Assembly (NCBI GenBank): GCA_003116975.1
Contig: BGKB01000020.1
Location: 372,001 to 436,000 of the forward strand
DNA length: 64,000 nt
DNA from: Aurantiochytrium sp. KH105
Lineage: Eukaryota; Sar; Bigyra; Thraustochytrida; Thraustochytriidae
Direction of reading: 5' to 3'
In this document: positions 19,151 to 27,797 of the stretch, piece by piece
Position numbering within the stretch: position 1 is the first letter of the stretch
Layout: every line of letters begins with the position of its first letter
Position numbers and translations under genes: made by a program
Notes under the pieces: generated by a model
Seen by the model: only the letters and a program-made list of their open reading frames with translations
Database searches by the model: none
What the model was told of the DNA's origin: nothing

Positions 19151-20012
19151 TTCATCTTTATCTTCATCTTTTTCTGATTCTCACGGCAAAGCTGCGCCAC
19201 CCCCGCCTCCTCCACGCGCCTTTGAGCTCGAACAGCAGAACATTCCAACGTCGGAAGCCGGTCCTCGGTCGCCTACTCCGCCCAAACCCCGTCGATCGCC
19301 ACCCACCAGGCGCCAGGATATCGCTCGTCAAAGCGAATCCGATGATGTTGTGACGAGACCTCGTAGCGACGATGTCATCTCACGCCTACGACCTGCGGCA
19401 CCACAACGAGAGCGCGTCCAGCGACCTCCGGCACCAGGAAAACCTGCAGTTGCTGAAAGTAGAACAGCTACCGAAAAACCTGCAGCAGCCGCAAGACCTC
19501 CGCCGCCTCAGCGCGAGAGCGAAAGCAAAGCTCGCCCCACAGCACCAGTTGTCAAACGGCCCTCTGCGGAAGAATTGCCAACTTTCGCGAATGCCACACC
19601 CACCATGCCTCCCAAACGTCCTGCGGCACCACCGACAAAGGCGGATTCTTCAGAAACTGCTGAACCTGACGTATCGGCAAAGGCCTCCAATCCAGTGCAC
19701 CAGGCAAATCCCCCGAGGCTGCCTCCAACGATCTCGAGTCGTCCCAAGAGCGTTGGGGCCGCTGATCTTCGCAGACCCAGCGAGATTGTCAAAGAAACGG
19801 CACACAAGCTCGAGCGCAGACAGAGCGCTCGTCCTGATGTCGGAGCGGCTGCTCATTCACGTGTTTCCGAATTAGCCTCCAAGTTTGAGGCGCCAAAAGC
19901 GGAGAACTCAAAAGAAGACGAAAACAACGCGAACGCTTCCTCGCATAGATCGATTGCCCAGCTACGGAGCAAATTTGAGGCAAATGCGAAAACGAATGGG
20001 GACGCTAATTGA
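16605..20012 (+). CDS. DENN-domain protein with ENTH/ANTH-like domain and proline-rich tail
   Basis: A 1135-residue protein. The N-terminus has a tripartite DENN module. uDENN opens with LFECCFVARVQ. cDENN, about 225-325, includes FKFLSPRMVHHLVGLIM and PFLAGVLRIS, followed by VIIADLDKNEL. dDENN has FNLFVFGWADRFVD at about 380. DENN proteins are usually GDP/GTP exchange factors for Rab GTPases in membrane traffic. Residues about 478-660 look like an ENTH/ANTH helical domain (KNWRAGYNAMIFLRFMIS followed by GSEVV), which would bind phosphoinositides and clathrin coats. This assignment is weaker. A long tail of PPPPPPKP blocks (about 700-1050) resembles profilin/SH3-binding regions. The C-terminus repeats a LASKFE / LRSKFE motif. 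I start at ATG 16605 because the DENN begins six residues later. It is convergent with meckelin, with only 75 bp between stops. Confidence 0.87.
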
Positions 20013-20087
20013 ATTACATAACAGAAGAAAATAGGCTGTCAAACCGTGTTATTCGAAAGGTAGTAAAAAGGTAAAGGGAAAACTTGA

Positions 20088-23000
20088 TCAAATGAGGAAA
20101 CGGTCGTCAACCAAAGTCTTTTGCGAGAGGTTGGCATTTCCAAAGAGTTCTCGAATCGTAACAAAGAAGCGATCGAGCAGGAAAGCCGCAAAGATAGAGA
20201 GTGTCGTGTCGTCCCACCAGAGGTCACAGGTCGTAATGCAGAGCACATTAAAGAGGATGAGATTCCAGGTCTGGCCATAGAGCAAAACGCGGTCGTACTG
20301 ATAGAACGGATCTGGAAAGAAGATATTGTCCTTGGAATTCATCATTTCTGGCGGCGTGTGGAGGAATCTATGCAGGAACGTCTGTTCGCGGTGCTGAATA
20401 GGAAATTCTGATGTATCTTGGTCGACGAAGCTCCGCAAAAACGCACTTAGCTTGCGCGACGCGCGCACGAGCTTTTCGGCCACAGGTCGACCGCTCTTTC
20501 GACGCAGAACTCGAAGCAAAAAAGATGTAGTGTCAGCATGTGCGCCCTGAATCTCCTCGTTCATCATGGTGCTAAAGATATGGTTGTACTGGCGCTTCCA
20601 CTCTCCCGTCACGTAAATTTCAAACGATTGCAATCCCCTTTCCGGACATCCGGGCAATCCGCGGTCCGTAGTGAGTCCTTCTTCCTCCTGGCGCAGCTGG
20701 CGCGAGATCTCCAGCATGCTGCCATCGGCAAACTCGTGCTGAGACCTACAGTGCAGATAATACCCGTGGTACTCTTCGTCGAGAACAAAGATGGATACCT
20801 TTGCAATCGTGCAGAGATCTATGAGAGAATGCGTCGGAGGCTCGGTAATGTAGCGGTCCTGGATCGCCCACTTGAATATGATTTGCGTCGTGGTAATGAG
20901 AATGTACCAGAAACTCGTATTGAAGAAACGCAAGACCATGTTGAGCGGGCCGGCCGTGAGATCTCGAAAGTCTGGCGTTGGCGTCGCTGCGTACTGAACG
21001 TCGCCGGCGACGAGAATGGTGGCGAGCAACAAGAAAGCGAGATTTTGGTCGTATTTGCGTACACGCTGGAGCTCGTTCCACTCGTTCGCCATAAAGATTG
21101 TGCGCCACACGCTGATTGGAGCAAAGCGTGTCTTCGTTCCGTCGCCGCGTTTGCTCTGGACGCGCCCACGCGGTTTTTCCCAATCAAGAAAGAAAATGTC
21201 CACATTTGACTGCACAACAACAACCTCGATCATTCGCGCGAGCTGACCGAAGAAACACAGCTGAAGGACGATCATAAAAGGGTAGTAATCATTTTCCTTG
21301 CCGTACTCCTCGCGAAAGACGGGCAGCAAGAGGTGTACACTGTCTTGCATCTTGAAAAAGATAAAAATGTAGGCAGCGTACGCAAAGAGGAACCAAAAGA
21401 AGACGGTCGAAAACGTTGACAGCATGTACGAGACACATCGAAGAAGAAACACAAAGTCGACAGGTGAATCGCCAGGAAGTCTCGAATTACGTCGTGTCCA
21501 ATTGTACAGTCGCAAAAGACCAAATAACCCCACAATGGTCATTGTGATGCCGAAGAAGGCCGCTGTCGACTGCCAAAAGCTGTCGTACTTTTCTGTGTAG
21601 GCAACAGTGAAGGAGAGGTCGACATACGTGTTTTCCTCGAGTGGGTTGCCCTCCTCGTCAACACCATCTCGATAAAAGTCGGCGACTAGTCTCTCCTCGT
21701 AGAGAATCTCCAACACTGGAGGCTCAATTTTGTTTGAGGAAAGCTCCTGCACCGTGGTCGTGAGCGTGATGGTTTTGGCATAGCGGATAACCGAGGCCTC
21801 ATCGCTTGCAGAGACGCTCGATGACACTTGATCATAGAGAAAGAAGCGCCGTGTCAGAACATCGTCCGCCTCCTCTGCGATTTCTGTGTTCTCGTTCGGA
21901 AATGCACCATTTTGGACCAGATTCCGATTGCGTACTGGGACGGGATAGAGTCGTCCGCTGTTTGCCACGTCAACCAAGTACATGTCATAAAACTCTGGCT
22001 CGGGAAAGTAGCGCATCAGGTTGAAGAGGTTGCAGGCATATGTGTGGCCGTATCCGTAGCCAAACTGGCGCCATCGAGGAACTTGATTTTGGGTGGGTGT
22101 GCAAAACTCAAACTCTGTCGTCACATTAGACCAGCCCAAAAAGGTGCCATTAAGACTGTAACGAGCAAGCACGAACTGCATGTAGTCCACAGTTCCATCC
22201 TTTCTCTGCATGTCAAAGGAGAACTCTGTCTCAATACCGGTGTCGGCCAGCACGGTGGGTGCCAGGTCTTCGTAGTGCAACCAAGGTGTAAGTTGTCGCC
22301 AGTCCCAGGTCACTTCGTTCCACTGGTCGCGGTTTTGATGAATGTCTGCCATGAGTTCGCACGCTGGCGATTCGTCGTTGTACTGTTGCAAAACGCACAA
22401 ATTTGCGAGTGCCTGGCACATTTGCAGTCCCTCGGCGTCCCGCAAGTACCGGCATCTGGCGCCGGCAAGTGGAAAGTAGTGGGAGAAGATGGCCGAAGAT
22501 CGTACGGTGTAACTCGTGTACCCTTGATCTTCACTAGAGGTTTGAAGTTCCCGTCGACCCCGTAGGGCGCCAGCAGCAGTAGCTGCAGCTGCAGCGCCCA
22601 CACCTTCAGCTTCGTCGAAATCGAAATCGAAATTGACATCTTCCAAAGCAACAGCCGTAGCAACAGGACTTGATGCTGGAACTGGCGTTGCGCTTGCGCC
22701 CAGTGCACGTCTGGCACTATTGGTCGGATCAGTGGTTGGTACAACGTGGGTGTACTCGATCTCAGCATAGCGCTGCAAGTTGACGTAGGCCATTTCCGAG
22801 GTCAGCACGCACGTGACACCGCTGCCAATGCCTTCAATGCCAACTTGCGTCCAGAGTGGGGCATTGTCACTCGGTAGCGCGCAAACGCAGCGGTTGTTGT
22901 AAATGACCATGGCAGGGTGCGGACACGGCTGGCACGTGTACGCATCCGCCTCAACAATGGCAGGATCGCCCTCTACGCCATCTTCTGCGCGAGCTGCAAG

Positions 23001-23603
23001 GTAAAGTGATCTCACGAGCGTGCCATTAGGACAAGCCTCGCAACGTTTGTAGGCAAGAAGGTTGCCATTGAAGTCGCGTTCGCGAAGAACATGGCTATTG
23101 TCTGTGCATTCGCATTGCTTTGTTTCTGTGTTGAATGAAATGCTGGCAGCGTCAGGGTCAGAGGTGGAAGAAGGCCCACATGTTGTGCAGGCCGTATTGT
23201 CAACCGTAGATGCCTCGGGGCACTCGTTACAGCGAAATGCGTCGCACCAGTAGCTGCTCAAGGCCGAAGTAGTCTCGCACGGAGTAGAAGTATACAAGTC
23301 ATCGGCATTCGTGATCCAGCCTGGAGCACAGCGGCAACCGACGGCGACGGTGTATGATCGTGAAGAAAATGGAGAAATGAGACTCATGTAGTCCGCAATG
23401 CGTGCGTCGAGCCCATCTGTTGTGAGAGGGATGTTGGGAGGACTCGCACATGTCTGGCATTGAAAGCTGCTTGTGTCCAGATACTCGTCCTCTGCGCAGT
23501 CCGTCAAAAGGATGCTCTTTTCCGCAGATTTTGTCTCGCTGAAGCACGCAACGAGAACAACAAGTGCCAACGCGAAAGCTTGCGTCCAATGCGGACTTCG
23601 CAT
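20088..23603 (-). CDS. TMEM67: Meckelin (TMEM67/MKS3)
   Basis: A 1171-residue homologue of the ciliary transition-zone receptor-like protein meckelin (human about 995 residues). The chosen start gives MRSPHWTQAF plus a hydrophobic core ALALVVLVAC, a good signal peptide. A large cysteine-rich ectodomain follows (CxxCxxP repeats, EGF-like spacing), then a juxtamembrane beta-rich region. The C-terminal half has about seven hydrophobic segments. The C-terminus SQKTLVDDRFLI matches the strongly conserved meckelin ending (LVDERFLI). It organises the MKS module at the base of cilia, so its presence implies flagellated cells. An Ala/Asp-rich insert (DFDFDEAEGV region) in the ectodomain makes it longer than animal forms. 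The frame is open to an ATG at 23762, and ATG 23663 is also possible. Confidence 0.93.
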   Translation of the reverse strand: MRSPHWTQAFALALVVLVACFSETKSAEKSILLTDCAEDEYLDTSSFQCQTCASPPNIPLTTDGLDARIADYMSLISPFSSRSYTVAVGCRCAPGWITNADDLYTSTPCETTSALSSYWCDAFRCNECPEASTVDNTACTTCGPSSTSDPDAASISFNTETKQCECTDNSHVLRERDFNGNLLAYKRCEACPNGTLVRSLYLAARAEDGVEGDPAIVEADAYTCQPCPHPAMVIYNNRCVCALPSDNAPLWTQVGIEGIGSGVTCVLTSEMAYVNLQRYAEIEYTHVVPTTDPTNSARRALGASATPVPASSPVATAVALEDVNFDFDFDEAEGVGAAAAATAAGALRGRRELQTSSEDQGYTSYTVRSSAIFSHYFPLAGARCRYLRDAEGLQMCQALANLCVLQQYNDESPACELMADIHQNRDQWNEVTWDWRQLTPWLHYEDLAPTVLADTGIETEFSFDMQRKDGTVDYMQFVLARYSLNGTFLGWSNVTTEFEFCTPTQNQVPRWRQFGYGYGHTYACNLFNLMRYFPEPEFYDMYLVDVANSGRLYPVPVRNRNLVQNGAFPNENTEIAEEADDVLTRRFFLYDQVSSSVSASDEASVIRYAKTITLTTTVQELSSNKIEPPVLEILYEERLVADFYRDGVDEEGNPLEENTYVDLSFTVAYTEKYDSFWQSTAAFFGITMTIVGLFGLLRLYNWTRRNSRLPGDSPVDFVFLLRCVSYMLSTFSTVFFWFLFAYAAYIFIFFKMQDSVHLLLPVFREEYGKENDYYPFMIVLQLCFFGQLARMIEVVVVQSNVDIFFLDWEKPRGRVQSKRGDGTKTRFAPISVWRTIFMANEWNELQRVRKYDQNLAFLLLATILVAGDVQYAATPTPDFRDLTAGPLNMVLRFFNTSFWYILITTTQIIFKWAIQDRYITEPPTHSLIDLCTIAKVSIFVLDEEYHGYYLHCRSQHEFADGSMLEISRQLRQEEEGLTTDRGLPGCPERGLQSFEIYVTGEWKRQYNHIFSTMMNEEIQGAHADTTSFLLRVLRRKSGRPVAEKLVRASRKLSAFLRSFVDQDTSEFPIQHREQTFLHRFLHTPPEMMNSKDNIFFPDPFYQYDRVLLYGQTWNLILFNVLCITTCDLWWDDTTLSIFAAFLLDRFFVTIRELFGNANLSQKTLVDDRFLI

Positions 23604-24076
23604 CGAAACTCCGCTGCTCCTCTGAGTCAATGCAGGACACGATCGTCCCACGAACCCAGTCATTTCGCTCGCGCCGCCCCTTTCCGGCCAAAGAGACTCG
23701 CGCGGAGACGCAGACCGCATTGCGCGCATGCTTTCGAAAACTTGGGACCCAGCTCTGGACAAATGGGCTTGCTAGCTTGCTTGCGTGCTTGCTTGCTTGC
23801 TCGCTCGCTCGCTCGCTTGCTTGCATGGGACGCGCGTATCGATCGGCCGAGCTGTCTCGGGCCCCGCCGCCCGCACCTTTGTCGAACGGTCATCTGCGCA
23901 ACGCGTTCCCCGAGTCTCGTACGTTGCCTGCGAGGCGGGCGGGCGTGCATCCGGGCGTGCGGATATACGGGACGGCCCTGCGCGGATTCGCGAGCGAGGT
24001 CGCGACATGCAGGGCGTCTCCAAGCCGCAGATCGAGATCGCGAGACCGCGAGGTCGCGGGGCCGCGCGGCGCGAGG
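23604..24076. other. Divergent promoter region between meckelin and MED30-like gene
   Basis: 473 bp with a GCTTG/CTCG microsatellite (23781-23825). Continuous open frames on both strands reflect GC content. I see no conserved product in it. Confidence 0.5.
23781..23825. repeat. CTTG/CTCG microsatellite
   Basis: Imperfect tetranucleotide array (GCTT then GCTC then GCTT) in the bidirectional promoter between the meckelin and MED30-like genes. Confidence 0.88.
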
Positions 24077-24775
24077 ATGCAGGCGCAGGCGCAGGGCGGC
24101 GGCGGCGCCGCGGACCTGGCGCGCGACGGCGTGGACGCCGTGCACGAGGTGCTGGGCGCGGCCAGCGACGTGCTGGCGCAGCTGAGCGAGGGGCTCGCGC
24201 GGCGCGTGGAGGGCGGCGCGGCCAGCGCCGGCCAGCTCCTGCACGGGCGCAGGCAGGACCTCGCGGAGCGCAGCGGGTTCATGGACGAGGAGCTGCTCGA
24301 CGTCCTCGAAGAGGAGCAGGAACTTCTCGCGCAGGAACCCACCCAAGAGCCGACCTTTGAGCAGAGCAATTCTGCCATGGACGAGGACAACGACGAGGAC
24401 GACGAGGACGAGGACGAGGACGAAGAGGATGAGGACGAAGAGGATGAGGACAGCGGCGACGACGACGCCTTTGCGCCGCCAAAGGATGCCTCGGACGAGG
24501 CTCGCGACGCGGACACCTTCGTCGCGGCTTTCCGCAAATATGAGGAGGCTGTCTCGGTGCTCCGCCCGCTCGCAGAGCAGCTTGACGCACACAAGACTGC
24601 CGTCGCTTCCGGGCAGTCAGCTCCTGCGCACTCGGAGCCCGCTTCGGCCGAGGATCTTGAAGAACTCGCCCGACTTCGGAAAGAGGCGCAAGCCAAGAAT
24701 GCTCGCCTCAAACTACTCGTTGACCGCTTGCGACTCTTGCAGCAACAGCTCGCATCGCTTTCGATATCGAGCTAA
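24077..24775 (+). CDS. MED30-like Mediator subunit with acidic insert
   Basis: A 232-residue protein. The start at 24077 begins with MQAQAQGGGG. An N-terminal helix, LARDGVDAVHEVL followed by AQL, resembles the opening helix of MED30 (G-x-E-x-V-Q-D-I-V-type). A middle helix AFRKYEEAV follows, and a C-terminal coiled coil QAKNARLKLLVDRLRLL resembles MED30's KNQQLKQIMDQLRNL. Between them lies an insert of about 45 Asp/Glu residues broken by few others. MED30 is a head-associated subunit that bridges activators to RNA polymerase II. Helix order and the Lys-Asn-x-x-Leu-Lys motif support the match, but identity is low. A generic acidic coiled-coil protein is the alternative. The frame also extends upstream to 23564 through non-conserved sequence. 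Confidence 0.5.
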   Translation: MQAQAQGGGGAADLARDGVDAVHEVLGAASDVLAQLSEGLARRVEGGAASAGQLLHGRRQDLAERSGFMDEELLDVLEEEQELLAQEPTQEPTFEQSNSAMDEDNDEDDEDEDEDEEDEDEEDEDSGDDDAFAPPKDASDEARDADTFVAAFRKYEEAVSVLRPLAEQLDAHKTAVASGQSAPAHSEPASAEDLEELARLRKEAQAKNARLKLLVDRLRLLQQQLASLSISS

Positions 24776-25217
24776 ACTCGTGATCTGCGTTCGTCGGGGC
24801 CCATCCAGCTATGCCTTTGTCCAGGTATTTATCGTTTGGACGATGCATGCGGCATAGCCTGGCGAAACATTTCTTTATTCTTTCTTTTTTCGCGCAAAGA
24901 ATGCCTGTTGCTTTCTGTTCATGTTGACTTTGTTTGGCGAGAGGACATTTTGGGCAGGGGCCCAACCTCAGCGCTTGCAGATGCCGTCATGAGCTCTGAC
25001 CGCGCCTTTTGATTCACTGATTGTATGGAATGTGCACAGATAAGGTTTAAACCTTCCAAGAAATTTTCATGGTTTCGGTGATGAAAAAGGGAGCGACCTA
25101 AAAATTACTGACTAACAAGAGTAAATACACATTTGTTTTGTAACCAATCTGATATGATCTTTCAATCTACCTCGTTGCCTCTGACCTGCAGAAGAAGGAT
25201 GTGAAGGGAAGGTTTTG
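24776..25217. other. Intergenic, 3' of MED30-like gene
   Basis: AT-richer sequence without a supported gene. It separates the MED30-like gene from the pseudogene fragments. Confidence 0.5.
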
Positions 25218-25757
25218 TCACCTCGAAATAAGATAGGGGTGCATGACCAGCACACCGCCATTCTTGGGTCGTCCGGATAGAAAAAAGACATCGGGTGGGG
25301 TTTCGTTCCTGAAAGGTTCGACGACGAGATCAAACACGTCAATTTTGGCGCCTTCTAACCTCAACATGCGTGCAACCTCAAAAGCTGGTGAGTTGTCTGT
25401 GTCGCTGGAGCAAAAAGTGTTTCCTATGCCGACCTTGAGGAATGCCTTTTCATGAATTTTGTCATAGTTGCCCTTGCAGTATCGGAGGACAACAGCCTCA
25501 AAAAGAATCCGTGTTGCGCTAAGAAGAGCTTGCGAGTTGTTTGTTAGAATAGGCCACAAGTCATCGTCTCCGTTGTGAAGTAATCGTGAGATGTCGTGAC
25601 ACCACCCGAGTGTCGGATCTTGGACGATCATGTTGTGTCGATTCAGTGCTGGCGCGGTGTTTGTTGTAGAAGTAGTAGTAGTAGCACCACCACCACCACC
25701 ACCTAGGGGTGTGCTTTGTGCACGAGGTGCATATAATAAATACCCATTTACCCGCAA
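25218..25757 (-). pseudogene. Fragment resembling the UDP-binding domain of a nucleotide-sugar dehydrogenase
   Basis: An open frame whose last about 100 residues look like the C-terminal domain of the UDP-glucose/GDP-mannose dehydrogenase family. KVGIGNTFC sits where KVAVLGLAFK is expected, then SDTDNSPAFEVARMLRLEG, then AKIDVFD for the GAKV-x-YDP motif, and finally VLVMHP. The preceding residues run through a GTA/CCACCA microsatellite (about 25669-25700), and the NAD-binding and catalytic-cysteine domains are absent. In an overlapping frame just upstream lies a spliceosomal-factor fragment. I read this as a decayed, truncated copy fused by rearrangement. A real chimeric gene with an unseen intron is less likely. 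Confidence 0.4.
25669..25702. repeat. GTA / CCA trinucleotide microsatellite
   Basis: Short array of GTA units followed by CCA units. It coincides with the junction between the two pseudogene fragments. Confidence 0.9.
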
Positions 25758-26064
25758 AAGCCTGGTTCACGAGAATGCGGTGTCGCGCCTGACACAAGCT
25801 CAGCGCGTCAATTGTGGCCAAACTCATGTCCTCCTGATCTGATGTGACAAAAGCCTCGCCCAGGACGCGCACGCGATCGCCGACGCGGAGCGATCCGCTG
25901 TATAGTCTGACCAGCGTTCGGAAAGACGTTCCATCGGGTGAGGCCCGGACAGTCAATTGCATAAATAAAAAAGGTCTTGCCGCGACCATCACCTCAAGTC
26001 TCATGGTCACCGGGCGCAATTCAATTGAAAGTCGAAGTTCTTGTTCTTGTTCGACGCATCGCAA
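25745..26064 (-). pseudogene. Fragment of U5 snRNP GTPase EFTUD2/Snu114 (domain II)
   Basis: In this frame RPFLFMQLT is followed by LVRLYSGSLRVGDRVRVLGE and then ILVNQAFAGKWV. These align well with EFTUD2 domain II (RVLSGTIHAGQPVKVLGEN and the EVNRVPAGNWVLIEG region). Only about 80 residues of a normally near-970-residue protein are present. The GTPase domain, domain IV and the rest are missing in the window, and homology stops abruptly near 25745 at the microsatellite. Snu114 is an essential splicing factor, so a full copy must lie elsewhere and this is a relic or duplicated piece. The 28 residues before the homologous block (MRCVEQEQELRL...) also show no match. Confidence 0.6.
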
Positions 26065-26349
26065 TACCGAGGCGAGGTTCGCGCGTATTTGCGGGTTAGC
26101 TTAGTATACATCCGCATGGTCCGTAGGCTCACTCTAGCAGCTGGCCCTCGTTTGCCATTTTCCTCTTTTTCGATGTTCTTGCGAGTTCTTGTCTCTCTTG
26201 CCTCTGCGTCCGAAAATCGCTTTTCACTCGCATTTTGCTTTCTGCCTTTCCCCCCACCTTTTCCTTCCTTCTTTTCCTTCTTTGTGCATCGATTGATGAA
26301 GCAGAACCGCGGCGAGCAATGTTTGTATTCAGTCCTAAGGTTGAGAACG
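26065..26349. other. Intergenic before the TCAIM-like gene
   Basis: Short promoter-sized gap with pyrimidine-rich stretches (about 26150-26290). No gene is supported. Confidence 0.45.
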
Positions 26350-27429
26350 ATGAACGCGGCGGTGGCGCGATGGCGGCCGGCCCTGCGCTCGTTCTACAAG
26401 CGGTACGTTTATGCTTTGCCCCGACGGCGATGCCTGGGTTGGTTTGCTTGCCCCCGAAGCCGGGTCGCGGCGCGGGCGTCGTCGATTCTGCTCATGGCCA
26501 CAGGTTTTTCGTGGTCTGGCGCACAAGACCCCAAGTGCCACGAAACGACGCGGCGGCCGCGCAGAAAGGAGGAGGACTGACGCAGAAACGAATGCGATGG
26601 GGACACTCTGTACAGCGTGCATCCAGACCTCCTGGGTCGACTGCCAGACAATGTCCGGGCAGAGAATCAGTCGTCCATGCAGGAGCTAGAAAGCCTCTTG
26701 GCGCAAAAGCCTTCTGAAGCGATCAATCTGCGCTTTCACGTCGTGAGCGAAGACCGTGAAAGCGTGGCGAGCATCGCTTCGGCCACGTTTCGAGGCTCAC
26801 TCTCAGACCAAGCGTGGCGAAAACAACTCGATGTTGGGCTCTCCGCCTTGCTCCGAGACATCGTGGTCCCCGAGCTCTTGCCAGAGCACGTTCGGGCCCG
26901 AGTAGAGCAAGCACGGATGAAAGCAGAGCACGAGAAACGACAAGAGGCCAAGAGAGAAAGCGTAGCGCAAGGGTGGACGCAGTTTCAAAAGGAATGGCTG
27001 GACGCTTCGGAACAATCGAAATTCAATCGACAGAAACTCGCCGAGGAAACCGAAAAAGAGGCGATTGCTATGGGCATGTTTTGGCGCGAACCCATTTACA
27101 AAGACGGCTTTAGTACCTCGTCTTCTCAAGCAATATCCAGGCTGATCGACCGCGATAGGGTGCGATGCTCAGAAACTGTCGACCTGGACGACGGCCTCGA
27201 GTTCGCCATGGATACCTTGCGGCTGCTCGACCTGAAAACCCTGCGCACTCTTGAGACCGCGCTCATGGGAGACATCGTCCTCAACATTGCCGCTTCGGAC
27301 GCCAAGACGTTCTACAAGGGTCAGCTCATTCAGCTCAGCCTCCGACTTTCTCCAGAACGTGCTGCGCGCTACGTGACGGACGTTGTCGATCACTTTGTCA
27401 TGGTTCACGAGGAGTCGATGCGGGCCTGA
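26350..27429 (+). CDS. TCAIM-like mitochondrial protein (DUF4460 type), two exons
   Basis: Exon 1 is 26350-26402 and encodes MNAAVARWRPALRSFYK plus two bases. A GT-AG intron (26403-26615, donor GTACGT, acceptor TACAG) joins it to exon 2, 26616-27429. The join restores FYKRVHPDLLGRLPDNV, which matches the DUF4460 motif of TCAIM-family proteins (ALRPFYFAVHPDFFGQHP), a J-domain-like helix pair with the HPD tripeptide. Without splicing, exon 2 lacks an ATG before the motif. The 288-residue product has a basic, Arg-rich amphipathic start consistent with mitochondrial import. It is shorter than human TCAIM (about 496). The middle is helical and charged. The C-terminal half has no motif I recognise. 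A DnaJ-like co-chaperone role is inference. Confidence 0.75.
26403..26615 (+). other. Spliceosomal intron (213 bp) in the TCAIM-like gene
   Basis: GTACGT donor immediately after ...TTCTACAAGCG, and TCTGTACAG acceptor before CGTGCATCCAGAC. The intron interrupts an Arg codon after its second base and joins the two halves of a conserved motif. An alternative acceptor, CCACAG at about 26504, would break the frame. Confidence 0.7.
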
Positions 27430-27615
27430 CAATCTCGGGCTACGTCCCACGCAGATCCAACTTACCACACAATGAATGTATCGTATCATCTTTGTTCTCG
27501 AGGCAGGCCGTCCAGAGCTCTTTGCACTCAAGAGCGAGTCCGTTGAAATAAAGCAAAACGGTGTGTACCACGGATCTCAGCGCTTCAGCAAAATAGACCA
27601 AGAACAAAAGGCAAG

Positions 27616-27650
27616 GCCTCTTGCGCCGCTCAGTCAGCAGCGCAAGAGGC
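27616..27650 (+). terminator. Perfect 11-bp stem-loop downstream of TCAIM-like gene
   Basis: GCCTCTTGCGC (27616-27626) and GCGCAAGAGGC (27640-27650) are exact reverse complements with a 13-nt loop, and GCT/AGC inside the loop can pair further. It lies about 190 bp after the TCAIM-like stop, in the spacer before the co-oriented IQ gene. The position suits an RNA 3'-end or attenuating structure, but no poly-T follows and the function is inferred. It could instead be a DNA cruciform site. Confidence 0.5.
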
Positions 27651-27661
27651 GAGGTGCCTTT

Positions 27662-27691
27662 GCGCGCGCGCGCGGCGCGCGCGCGCGCGGT
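27662..27691. repeat. Alternating GC tract (possible Z-DNA)
   Basis: About 28 bp of almost uninterrupted GC alternation (GCGCGCGC, one GG break, GCGCGCGC), starting 12 bp after the hairpin. Alternating purine-pyrimidine GC is the classic Z-DNA-prone sequence. Confidence 0.85.
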
Positions 27692-27797
27692 CCATTGCCT
27701 TCACCTAAGAAGCAGTCGGAAGCGACACAAGCTTTTGCGAACCAAAGGTCCGTTCATCGAGTAGCCTTCGATCTGCTCCAAAGTAGCCACGCAAGGC

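Larger units (their letters stand above)
27430..27797. other. Intergenic with hairpin and alternating CG tract
   Basis: No gene is supported. It holds a perfect 11-bp inverted repeat and a GC dinucleotide tract, described separately, between two co-oriented genes. Confidence 0.5.
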
